Positions 27,501-34,700 of a DNA stretch of 64,000 nt are shown piece after piece. The notes under the pieces are model-generated. The model saw only the letters and a list, made by a program, of their open reading frames with translations. It ran no database searches and was not told the origin of the DNA. The DNA lies in assembly GCF_028583425.1 (NCBI RefSeq), contig NC_072807.1, forward strand, positions 29,579,001 to 29,643,000. Direction: 5' to 3'. Positions within the stretch are counted from its first letter, which is position 1, and every line of letters starts with the position of its first letter. This DNA is from Eublepharis macularius (lineage: Eukaryota > Chordata > Lepidosauria > Squamata > Eublepharidae). Position numbers and translations under genes: made by a program.

Positions 27501-28691
27501 GATGGCTGTGGGGGTGGCAGTTTGCAGACCTCCCACCCATAGGTCCGTGGCTGCCCCCACAATGAGGCAGATGGGCCTACGCCTTGCACAGAGCTGGAGG
27601 GCCCAGGCAAAGCTTTCTGCCTGCACTCTCCCTCCATTGCCACTGCAGCTCCAAAGCCAGCAATGAATAGAAGCACCACCCTTACCATCTTTGCCTGCAG
27701 AAGAATGGAGCTTCAACACTCCATGCTGTGCAACATCAGTATGGGAGTGAGGTGGGGCTGCTTCTGCTGAACACCTGTGAAGGACCTCCACCCAGCTGAA
27801 TGAAATAGGCAGGGATAGAGAGGGATCATTAGGCAGACCGGGAGAGCAACTGTCGTGGCAGCAGCTGGCAGTGCCTTCCCACATGTTCCCCCGACACTGG
27901 GCCTGGGGAGCTGCCCGACCTGCTGTTTGGTTAAGGCTGTCCCTGCTGATTTGTATATACAAACTGAAGGCAGATGTGTTCCACTCTAAGAAGTAAGGGA
28001 AAGAAACCAGTAGAGCCCATACATGGCATGCTGACGGTCCTGGGGTCATTTCCTGGCATCGCCAGTTCAAAGCAGGGGCTATCTGTGACTTTCTCACAGG
28101 CAATGCTGAGCCCAATGAACCACTGAGATGAGTCTGTACGAGGCAGCTTTGTATGTTCAAAATCAATACAGAAATCATGACCATTACCTGCTTTAGATTT
28201 GTCTGCAGAATTATTTCAGTGCCGCGTGTGAATTAAGTTGGCAGACAAGAATGTGCCTAATTTGCATAACTGGGTCAGAGTATTTATCTCCTTGTGGCAC
28301 AGAACCTCAGCCAGCCTTATGACAGACTTGGATATTTTTGTTTAAATGTATATATATTCAACCCAGACAATTTTTAATCTCTCATGCTTTGACTGCAACT
28401 CAGGTATGAGTTTTCATTCTCATTTTACAGGCAGGCATTTAAAAAGCTGTCATGAGCCTTGTAGAAGCTCTTCAAAAGTCCCTGCCCAGCAATTCAGATG
28501 TTATGTTGACAGAGAGAACGTGACACAGGGAAGGCTTGCTGTATGAATGAACGAATGCCTTCTGTGTTTCAGATTATGATCTTTCGAAACTGCGGGACTT
28601 CATTGATCAACAAGCAGACGCTTATGTGGATAAAGGCATCCTGGATAAAGAAGAGGCAGATGTGATCAAACGTATCTATGGTAGCTTGTAA
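424..28691 (+). CDS. SCG3: SCG3 (secretogranin III), 3' portion, 8 coding exons
   Basis: Join 424-566, 1803-1964, 2494-2647, 5204-5320, 21193-21270, 22622-22747, 26230-26310, 28573-28691. The exons sum to 980 bp; after the two bases that finish a split Asp codon they read 326 codons including the TAA stop. The protein matches the C-terminal two thirds of human SCG3 (from about residue 133 of 468), with blocks such as [29 protein letters not shown] and EAYLEAIR. Every junction has GT/AG ends and keeps frame. Secretogranin III is a granin of neuroendocrine dense-core granules that binds chromogranin A and cholesterol-rich granule membrane; that role is family knowledge. A dibasic Arg-Arg (exon 2494-2647) is a possible prohormone-convertase site. 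The signal peptide and N-terminal exons lie upstream of the window. The gene converges on LYSMD2. Confidence 0.97.
1325..1425 (-). mobile_element. tRNA-Ala-like SINE fragment
   Basis: cagaccagtggtctatctag and ccagggtctcagttaagggc match the 3' half of the family. Confidence 0.45.
1803..1964 (+). CDS. SCG3: SCG3 coding exon
   Basis: This 162-bp exon encodes 54 residues beginning [18 protein letters not shown]. The acceptor is catttag at 1796-1802 and the donor is gtaatg at 1965. Both ends are phase 0, so it could be skipped without a frame change. The second half is acidic and lysine-rich and diverges strongly from the human sequence, as expected for this poorly conserved linker of the granin. 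Confidence 0.92.
2494..2647 (+). CDS. SCG3: SCG3 coding exon
   Basis: It encodes a variable segment, then LERR, then the conserved [18 protein letters not shown] block. The acceptor is set at 2492-2493 (tgcatggag) because only this AG joins the phase-0 donor at 1964 in the right frame; the AG at 2508-2509 would give the wrong frame. The donor is gtcagt at 2648, leaving one base of a Glu codon. The 5' edge is less certain than the 3' edge because the N-terminal residues are not conserved. Confidence 0.88.
2866..3300 (-). mobile_element. CR1 LINE 3' end
   Basis: The CR1 terminus agaatcatagagttggaagg is at the left, and the - strand reads [20 protein letters not shown], the standard CR1 C-terminal motif. 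It lies in an SCG3 intron; the right limit is approximate. Confidence 0.8.
4633..4913 (+). mobile_element. tRNA-derived SINE (agccccgtggcgcagagtgg family)
   Basis: Box A-like tggcgcagagtggtaag and box B-like gagttcgatcctg are in place. The body has aggttgactcagccttccat and ggtcggtaaaatgagtaccc, ending in tgcacctttacctttt. Confidence 0.8.
5204..5320 (+). CDS. SCG3: SCG3 coding exon (most conserved block)
   Basis: It encodes [20 protein letters not shown] followed by [19 protein letters not shown], nearly identical to human. The acceptor is cttaacctag and the donor is gtaagt at 5321. It is phase 1 at both ends (117 bp). The 15.9-kb intron downstream holds the large Penelope-like insertion. Confidence 0.97.
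5880..5965 (-). mobile_element. CR1/L3-like LINE fragment
   Basis: gatccccactggggtcagac and ccaaaggtccagcattctgt match the end of the same family as 29957-30290. Confidence 0.4.
7090..7137 (-). ncRNA. Hammerhead-ribozyme-like motif, left Penelope arm
   Basis: It is the mirror copy of the right-arm motif: on the - strand CTGACGA is at 7124-7130 and GAAA at 7104-7107, with the same stem II. Because the arms are inverted, transcription of either strand across the element carries one such motif. Confidence 0.55.
7457..8235 (-). pseudogene. Penelope-like ORF fragment, GIY-YIG endonuclease (left arm)
   Basis: The open - strand frame begins inside the element at [20 protein letters not shown] and ends EWLSHYHR. 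Visible features are a Cys pair segment (CNRPRCQLC), then [11 protein letters not shown] and [11 protein letters not shown], the GIY-YIG core, with a conserved Arg and His following ([10 protein letters not shown]). It lacks all of the reverse transcriptase. It differs from the right-arm copy at only about four residues (for example Cys for Arg after SQPL). It has no promoter or plausible start of its own. Confidence 0.75.
8262..9320 (+). pseudogene. Penelope-like ORF fragment, RT thumb end plus GIY-YIG (right arm)
   Basis: This is an uninterrupted frame from just after the inversion junction ([15 protein letters not shown]...) to TAA at 9318-9320, about 350 codons. The first part ([20 protein letters not shown]) matches the end of Penelope-type reverse transcriptases. 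It continues through a Cys-rich linker to the GIY-YIG endonuclease (YALMC..., [14 protein letters not shown]) and a conserved C terminus. The RT palm with its catalytic Asp residues is absent, so it is 5'-truncated and not autonomous. The open frame shows a young insertion. Confidence 0.8.
9640..9686 (+). ncRNA. Hammerhead-ribozyme-like motif, right Penelope arm
   Basis: The core boxes CTGACGA (9647-9653) and GAAA (9670-9673) flank a 5-bp stem (GAGAA/TTCTC) with loop CTTGA. After GAAA a short stem III is possible (AGC TTAT GCT). Penelope-like elements are known to carry hammerhead motifs near their ends. One extra A sits between CTGACGA and stem II and no strong stem I is evident, so activity is doubtful. 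Confidence 0.55.
9743..12830. other. SCG3 intron, nothing recognised
   Basis: I see no exon, RNA gene or clear repeat in this 3.1-kb part of the large SCG3 intron. Open frames here are short and non-homologous. Confidence 0.5.
12839..13219. mobile_element. hAT-type MITE with tagagatgggcacga ends and GAACC words
   Basis: The ends are tagagatgggca / tgcccatctcta with a near 8-bp duplication (ctcacaac 12831-12838, ctcatgac 13220-13227). Inside, tggttcg / gaacca and ttcatgaa words recur many times on both strands. It is 381 bp, non-coding and lies in the SCG3 intron. Confidence 0.7.
13321..13434. repeat. 38-bp tandem repeat, three units
   Basis: Units at 13321-13358, 13359-13396 and 13397-13434 begin ctgaccctgactcattttga; they are identical except for the last base. 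It begins 100 bp past the MITE at 12839-13219. Confidence 0.95.
14752..14822. repeat. (CA)n-rich microsatellite
   Basis: CACA runs interrupted by CGACAC and CGTGTGCACACGCGCACG. Confidence 0.9.
15128..15434 (+). mobile_element. L2-like LINE 3' end with (GACA)n tail
   Basis: It contains tcagccctagaattgcttat, agcatttcttcaactctgta, tgtgtaatccgccttgagtc, and ends in ggactataaacgacaaataaat and GACA repeats. It is shared with 24590-25086. Confidence 0.7.
15770..15840. mobile_element. Short palindromic MITE
   Basis: cagagttactccagtctagg and its complement ttagactggaataactctg form a tight hairpin, with cagtgaaatccta / acgaattcacggt at the ends. It is related to 58374-58445. Confidence 0.55.
16311..16734. 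mobile_element. hAT-type MITE with cagtggtgtag ends
   Basis: The ends cagtggtgtagtatggg / actcacgctatgctgctg are inverted and flanked by atatacag (16303-16310) and atatagaa (16735-16742). The GC-rich interior includes the ggggcggtcgccccaggtgc palindrome. It is 424 bp. Confidence 0.6.
17650..17737. mobile_element. Fragment of the tagggttgcca MITE family, opposite orientation
   Basis: It contains ggcattatatactgttgagg, a tccctccccaaactctgcc segment, then cccagacgtggcaacc, the complement of the family end. Confidence 0.5.
17755..17972. mobile_element. hAT-type MITE with tagggttgcca ends
   Basis: It starts tagggttgccag and ends ggaaaccccta-like (ggaaaccctac), flanked by ctctggac (17747-17754) and ctctagac (17973-17980). 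The interior has the agcagccattttctccaggg segment seen in the other copies. It is 218 bp. Confidence 0.7.
19108..19303. mobile_element. MITE of the tagggttgcca family, opposite orientation
   Basis: It runs from cagcctccaggtggtagctgg through aaaatggctgtcctgggagg and ggcattataccctgctgaag to gagttggcaaccctaa. Confidence 0.6.
20762..20982 (-). mobile_element. 5S rRNA-derived SINE
   Basis: The - strand region 20880-20975 (complement of ctcccatccaattactaacc and gcttctgagatctgacaaga) resembles the internal promoter part of 5S rRNA. It is followed by the SINE body with tggtttgccattgcc and agtcatagcggacttatgg (as read on +). Confidence 0.75.
21193..21270 (+). CDS. SCG3: SCG3 coding exon
   Basis: It encodes [20 protein letters not shown] and then KSKQLS. 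The acceptor is gttttccag and the donor is gtattt at 21271. It is 78 bp with phase 1 at both ends. Relative to human, where ISKLFPAPSEKS spans this junction, the lizard protein is a few residues shorter and lacks the Phe-Pro-Ala-Pro stretch. Confidence 0.93.
21478..21677 (+). mobile_element. tRNA-Ala-like SINE
   Basis: The head is gggcccatagctgggtggtt with gagcccatgc; the box B region is decayed (agtttaatttctaggg). The tail is ggcagcttcctattcactgg. Confidence 0.55.
21741..22386 (-). mobile_element. CR1 LINE, 3' end with RT C-terminus
   Basis: The - strand frame 21819-22379 reads continuously (186 aa) through [60 protein letters not shown] and [20 protein letters not shown], the C-terminal part of CR1 reverse transcriptase. 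The 3' UTR at the left ends in the usual ggggttggactag...aattctg motif. It is 5'-truncated and lies between two SCG3 exons. The frame has no stops. Confidence 0.9.
22622..22747 (+). CDS. SCG3: SCG3 coding exon
   Basis: It encodes [20 protein letters not shown] and on through [10 protein letters not shown] to NSEEPK. The acceptor is cctctctag and the donor is gtaagt at 22748. It is 126 bp with phase 1 at both ends. The alanine run in place of human EEAAKM is a local difference. Confidence 0.94.
24590..25086 (+). mobile_element. L2-like LINE 3' end including ORF C-terminus
   Basis: The + strand at 24595-24690 reads [20 protein letters not shown], then a stop, then [10 protein letters not shown], the L2/CR1-type C-terminal motif with one in-frame stop. 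The 3' UTR is the same as at 15128-15434, but the tail here is an ACAT/ATAC-rich run. Confidence 0.75.
26230..26310 (+). CDS. SCG3: SCG3 coding exon
   Basis: It encodes [20 protein letters not shown] followed by NKQGNKE, very close to human. The acceptor is gcttttcaag at 26229 and the donor is gtaaat at 26311. It is 81 bp with phase 1 at both ends. Confidence 0.96.
26427..26555 (-). mobile_element. Penelope-type 3' tail fragment
   Basis: The - strand reads gaaagcttacactctg, then a gttggtctctaaggtgcc-like block and actcaagtcttgct, then a terminal ctatagaccaaaacagcta. It is the same family as the array at 47332-47832 and lies in the last SCG3 intron. Confidence 0.6.
26828..27050 (-). mobile_element. 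tRNA-derived SINE (gtggttagag family)
   Basis: Reading -, gctcgactggtgtagcagtt carries box A and gaccctggttcaaatcctc box B. The body contains gcttgctgggtgacctgggg and the tail gccccattggggagaaggcgg-like ending. Confidence 0.75.
28015..28165 (+). mobile_element. tRNA-Ala-like SINE, decayed
   Basis: ggcatcgccagttcaaagca and tgagtctgtacgaggcagct keep the family order. It overlaps the start of a long but meaningless - strand open frame. Confidence 0.45.
28573..28691 (+). CDS. SCG3: SCG3 terminal coding exon
   Basis: It encodes [39 protein letters not shown] and the TAA stop at 28689-28691. The acceptor is ctgtgtttcag. The C terminus matches human (IKRIYSSL) at the same length, so the gene's 3' end is intact. 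The 3' UTR follows directly. Confidence 0.97.
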
Positions 28692-29255
28692 GAAACAGAA
28701 AGGAGGATGTCTCTTGAAGGTATAGGGAATTCTAGTCTAGCTTCATCCTCTTCTAGTTCTACGATCTACAACCTGTTTTTCTCGGTTTTCAAAGAGATTA
28801 TTCGAAAGCGTTCTGTCTGCATCGTACTGAATCTTTTCCAGGTTTAAAAAAAGCCCCTGTGTCAACAGCCCATCGTGACTGCATATTAATCTTTCCTACA
28901 CATTTATCATACTATTTAAGGCAGAACTTTGCTGTCCACTTTAGAGTTAACAGGGTAAAAACACTGACTTTCCTGTTCACTCAGCTTAACATTTGACGCC
29001 TAGCCACTCTGCTAGAGAAGCCAAGTGTTTTTGAGGGAGAGCTGTCTTACTCTAGCATCCACCTACATGTCACACAATTTGGTTGGATCCAAAGGACCAT
29101 GCACAAAAGGAAAATAGCCACCTATACTGTTCTGCAAATGTTTGCACAAGAGTTAATGCGGTGCTACAATAGGTAGTTCTCATGCTTCCACTTGTGCAAG
29201 TAGTGGTGCAAATTCTTGCACAAGCAGAATATCTTTGGGCTTTCTTTCTTGCATA

Positions 29256-29404
29256 AATAAAAGTGTGAGGCATCCAACAGTCCTTCTGTAAGCAGAAGCC
29301 ACCTTCCCGGTCTGGAAAGGTGCCTTTGGATCTAATGCTGTGACTTGTTAGACATGCTGTTACTCGTTTGTAAAGGGTGTTATCAGGGAACAATGGCAAA
29401 TAAA
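29256..29404 (+). terminator. Candidate SCG3 poly(A) signals
   Basis: AATAAA hexamers occur at 29256-29261 and 29399-29404, 565 and 708 bases after the SCG3 stop. The second is followed within about 75 bases by T-rich and TG-rich sequence. Which one is used cannot be told from sequence alone. Confidence 0.4.
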
Positions 29405-29956
29405 ATTCGTGCAGCAAATGCTTTCAAAGAAATCTCACATTCAGGTTTCCATCCATCTTTGCTGTTTATTTGGTGTCCAAGATTGTCTCGTTCTGAACAT
29501 TCGTTTATCACAATTTTCTTGTTTGTTTGTGTCTTCTGTATTGTGTCCCTGTCTGTGTGCCATTAACTAGCCACTGTATATTCAACAAATGCATCAGCCT
29601 TTAACATAGATCTCACAGGGAGGAAGAACTGGATTGCTACAGTCGGGTACAGTAGCAATGTTGTCGTTAACACACTTCATAGCTTTTTAATAAGTGTTAT
29701 TTCTCTGTGCATGTATAAAGAATCGAATCCTCCATGTGTGTAGCTTAACCACACGTGTAAATAGCTGTTAATTTCAAACTACAAAAAAAAAACCCTCTCG
29801 CAGTTGTAAAGAGAAACCCTTTGAGGAGCTTACAATTAGAAGGTGCTCCAGAGCAATTGGTCAAATATTTCCATTTAGATGGTTCGTTGCTTTTGCCAGT
29901 CAGGGGCAGATAAGTTTTAACTACTGGTCTGAAGTTAAAGAAACTGCTGTTTCTTG

Positions 29957-30290
29957 TTAATAACATAAGGAAAGCCTTGCTCAATCAGACCAGCAATCCA
30001 CCTAGTCCGGCATCCTGCTTCACAAAGTAGCCAACCAGTTATTCTGGAGGGCCAACAACCAGGCTTAGAGGCCAAAGACTTCCCCTGATGTAGCATCCCC
30101 TTACTGGGATTCACAGGTCTGAACGTGAAGTTTCCCTTTAGTCACCATAGCCACTGATGGATCTCTCCTCCATGAATCTGTCTAATCCCCTTTTCAAGCT
30201 GTGCCTGTGGCCATCGCTACATCCTCTGGCAGTGAATTCTACATGGTAAACACTCATTGTGTAAAAGAAGAATCTTGGAACAGAGGTTCC
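29957..30290 (-). mobile_element. CR1/L3-like LINE 3' fragment
   Basis: It includes aggaaagccttgctcaatca, gaccagcaatccacctagtc, agccactgatggatctctcc and ctggcagtgaattctacatg, the hallmark segments of a common reptile LINE 3' end. It is 550 bp past the SCG3 poly(A) candidates. Confidence 0.65.
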
Positions 30291-31561
30291 AAACATCTGG
30301 CAGTGGAGGCTCACTTTATTTTTTAATTAAAATGGAGGAGGCGGGGGTCACAAAGCTTTTTTCAGAGGCAAGGAAGATTGGCCCAACCATATAGTTGTTT
30401 TGAACAGTAGCTCTTTTTACTTGTTGTTAAACTGAGTATGCTCTTTGTGAGATTCCTGGCTGGAAAGAGCAGTGGCTTGTGCAGGGCTGCAACAGCTCTA
30501 ATTATTTATTTTTCTTGTTACTGTAGCAGGTCTCTCATGGCCTACTATTATACAGAAAACACTGTTTGGGAATAAAGGATTTTGCAACAACTGGATTGTG
30601 AGAGATACGAAAGAAAAACCCTACTACAATCAGAGCTTGCGTAGGAAGTGCTTTAGTACGTTTTTTTAAAGGGGGGGGCACTAAACGAAGTTAAGGGAGA
30701 GAAAGAAATTGTCACTGTTAATATGTCTGTAGATGTTTCCTGTTGACTAAGAGACCATTGCAAAGTGCACTGCTGGGCGCACTTTCGCACATTTCTGGTT
30801 TATCATTAAAGAACTGAATCAGTATCAGGGGAGGCATCCGCACAGACATGCCTCCCTGATTGTCAGAAGTTATTGCCTAATCTAGCCAGTTGTCCACATG
30901 CTGACATCCATTTGCCTGTGTTTCATTTGTTTTTCTTCTAAGATTTTCCTACAATCAAAACCAAAAGGGTTTGTCAAAAACAACCTTGATCTGACATGTC
31001 CACCTCAGAGTCCTTGTTTGTACCATAAGAGTAATCATCCTATTCCTGTTATCCTTCACTTTCTCTCTTATTCACTACGCCCCGCCCCCCCCAAATCAGC
31101 CCCAACTCAGCTTTACACAGGGCCAGCTTTGTGTACATGTTCAGCCTAGAACAAGCTTCTGCAAAAACATCCGAGGGACGACTCTTTCTCCTTTATGCAG
31201 GATTGTCTGAAAATTCCTTAAAAGGAAATAATATTTTCCCCCTAAGCCAGTTAAACTCAGACCAAGAGTTTGTGAAAATGGAAAGGGAAATTAACTTGCT
31301 CAACTTGCTGAATGCTTGCGAAATTGTGAGGTTTTGGGGGGGTGTAAATTGCACCCTCCTTTTGTGATTCTTCATAGGCATTTAGCTTGTTAAGTACTGC
31401 TGACAGTATGCTATACCTCCTATGTTCTAGAAATGGTACAGTCCCTTCCAAGGGGACATCAAGCTGCAGTGACCATGTATGAAGTAGCTATGCTTAGGTG
31501 GTTCATACCTTGCTGAAGACAAGAGGCTTAATGAGGGACATAGAAGGGAGCATGCTTAGCA

Positions 31562-31774
31562 GACACATACTAGCAAAGGAATGTTTGGGTTGCCTCCCCG
31601 CTAATTGCATCCTGTCCCCTTGTGATATATGTCCCCTTCTTTCTCCCCTCTCTCCCCTCCTCTTCTGTATTTGACCAGTTCGGATCATGCATCTGACGAA
31701 GAGAACTTGATTCTCGAAAGCTTATGCTACAATAAAATTGGTTAGTCTTAAAGGTGCTACTGGACTCTTTTTGA
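31562..31774 (+). mobile_element. Solo 3' end of the same Penelope-like family
   Basis: It matches the right arm from about 9543 to 9731 (tactagcaaaggaatgtt..., gaccagt..., ctactggactctttttgat) with moderate divergence and small indels. There is no coding sequence. It carries its own CTGACGA...GAAA motif (31693-31699, 31716-31719). It lies between the 3' ends of SCG3 and LYSMD2. Confidence 0.75.
31686..31731 (+). ncRNA. Hammerhead-ribozyme-like motif in solo Penelope end
   Basis: CTGACGA, stem II GAGAA/TTCTC, GAAA and AGC-TTAT-GCT are all conserved relative to the copy at 9640-9686, although the surrounding sequence has diverged. Confidence 0.5.
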
Positions 31775-34700
31775 TCTAGGAAGGATGCACCGTAAAAATG
31801 ATGTCAACAAGTGTAATGGGACAGGGAGGTAAAGGGAAGCGATGATAGATGAGTTCATGGGCAATAGAGGGAGCAACAGAGAAGGGAAGTGAGAGGGCAG
31901 CAAAGGAGGAAGTTTGCCATTGATGGAAAGATTTACAGGATGCCAGGGTAAAGACAGAAGTGTGGGGGGGAGTGACTGAGAGCAGAACGAGCCAAAACTA
32001 TGCCAGGAAATGGTTAAAGAAAATCTAAGGTTGACAACAGCTTCAGAAATTACTTGCTCAAAGTTAAGAGGACAGAGGGAGAGATGGGGGTAAAAGGAGG
32101 GGCTTTTAGAGGATGTGGAGAACGGAGAGAGCAAGAATGAGAGAGAAGATGTCTTAAGTTTCACACTACAGCCTTAGAGATATGCTTTCAGAAGACACCC
32201 CCCCCCATTTAAACTGTCATAATGTCCAGAGAACCCCCTTGCATTGTGTATCTTTAGAAAGTACATTTTGTGTGAATCGCAGACAGCAACAAGGAACGCT
32301 ACCTTTTTAAATAGTTAGATTACCGTAACATGAAAAACTATGGGTTCGGTGTCCTCTGCTTTATTAAGTGAGCACCACAGAACATGGGCGCAATTGGCAT
32401 GTTAGGCGGCCTCAATTGCATCTATACTGTCAGTAATTTGAGTTGACAGAGCAAATAGGAACAGCCTAATCCATCACCCTGCACTGCAGAAGAGCTATAG
32501 CTTGTGCTCAATGAGGGCTCCAGGGAGTGATCTCAGTTATTATAATTAGCACTGCAGATGCCTACGATGCTGCTTTACAGCATACTGTCAGTAGTATGTT
32601 TCTGCAATCACAGCAGTTGAGGGCAATTTGTAGATATTATTTCGCCAGTATTTTCCCTATTGCTGATGGGGGGGGGAGCTATCCTGCATCTCTCTGGTTC
32701 TAATCCCACCAAATATTCCCTCTGTCTTTTTTTACATTCTCTGTGTCTTTTAGATGCTTCAAGATGTCTTCACAATTATAAAAAATGCTAAAAATGTTAA
32801 CAACATAGACTACATTCACAACACACTTTTCTAATGGAATCCTGTTTCTGATACTGTACTTTATTAAATGCTTTGCTACAAGACACTGTTGTGCAGGTTT
32901 TTGTTCCTTCTTTTGCACTTGTTGCCTCCTTAAAGGTTGTGATTTTTCTGCAAAGTCTTTGAGAATGGTAAGGGGCTCGCTGCACAAAGTGAGACTTTTA
33001 TTTGTGATGCATTTGAAATCCATTCCTACTGGCTTCAGGATGGCACTAAGAACACAAATGCCGTATCTGTCAAAAATTACACATAACTAAGGAACGTTGT
33101 CAACAGCCTTCCTCTCTCAAGCAATCACTCTTATGAAGGTTCAGAATTTTACTAGCATTTCAGAATTTTACAAAAATCCAGGTTTGCAATTTAGCAAAAT
33201 CCTTTTGTTGTCATATTTGTACATATATCTTTAAGTATCAATAACAGATTTAAGATATACTATCTCAGGAAAAGGAAAAAGACATCTCTCTGCAATGTAA
33301 TGGGCTTTCATTTTTAAAAAGGAAAGCTGGGAATTCAGAGATCCTGCTACGCCTTGCATTACAATGTTGGGTCAGTTTATTATCAATATGAAATTGACAA
33401 TTAGAACAAGGAAGGGGGGAAAGGATGGCAGGGGAGGAGTGGCACGATGACGACGAACGTCCGGTCATCAAAGTGAGTTGGAGGGGGTTGGGAATAGGTG
33501 GGATAAAAATCCCCAAAGAAACATTGTCCACAAGTTAAAAATTGATTCAGTTGGCTTCCAGAAAAAGATCAGGGTAAAAGTGGTCTCAAAAGACGCAAAG
33601 CAAAAAAGAGGAAAACAAACAAAACAAAAACACTTGAAGCGAAAATTAAAGGCCAAAAATGCACGTGAGACTCACGGGATACATCAAAGTAGTATGGGGC
33701 CAGAAACGCCTGTGCGGAAAATTCCATTGTCACAACATTGGATTTGAATTTTAACCTAAACTTCAGAACTACAAGCAGACACCGAGTACTTCAAGCTGCA
33801 ATGATAAGGAGTATCTTATTATTACCTTGAGCGTGGTTGGAACTATAGCAAATTGGATAGAGCTATCATGGCCAATAGTGAAAAGATAATTTTCGTTAAT
33901 TTGTTTAAACCTTCTAAGCCAGTGGATGCTGTATCTTGTAGCAGTGGATGCTGTAAATTAATTAAATTACATGCTGGATGAGGAAGCACTTTTTGCGTCT
34001 GCTTTACCCAGTCGATTTATGAGACAGGAAGAAAAGTTCTATCATTTGCTTTTGCTATTCAGTCCTTAAAATCTCTCTGAAGTTCCCCCTAGTCCTTTTT
34101 TCTAAAGTCGAAAGCACCAAATGCTTCAAGACTTTTCTTGTAGAGGTGTGCTCATCTGTACATTGTTTAGCCAGCCCCTTTCCTGCTCCCCTTTTAGACG
34201 GGGCAATTTTAGAGAGTAAAATTTTGAAGCCAGCTGCACCATCGATCACCGTAAAGGCATTACGTTGACTGTATTTTTGTACTTCCCCCGGCTCTTGAGT
34301 AGCACAGTACTCACCACAACTCAAGATGTCTTTTTATTTGCAGACCTTTCACTTATAGGACCCACAATGACTTCTTAAGCGGTGCATAGCTTTACCTGTT
34401 CTACAAAAACAGCAAGAGCTTTGAGAGAATGCAGCTCATGTTCTTACCCCAACATTAAATGAACTTCCTTCAGTTCTGCAAATCAGAGTATGTATAATAT
34501 TAACAGCACAGAGAAATCTGTTTAAGCCTCAGGAGGAATTTCCCAAGAGTCAAGCTACTAACCTAATTTGGAAAATTGAGGCTAAACTACCACAAGATAC
34601 TTTTATCTTTCTTGTAAACTACAAAAATTGCACACACTCCAGTCACAGTCTTTGATGCTCTATTAACTTCCGTGGAATAGTCAAGAATATGCTTAACTCT

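Noticed and set aside
27468-28184. 238-codon open frame on the - strand
   Set aside because: It has no recognisable domain, overlaps a decayed SINE and GC-rich sequence in an SCG3 intron, and has no splice or start context.
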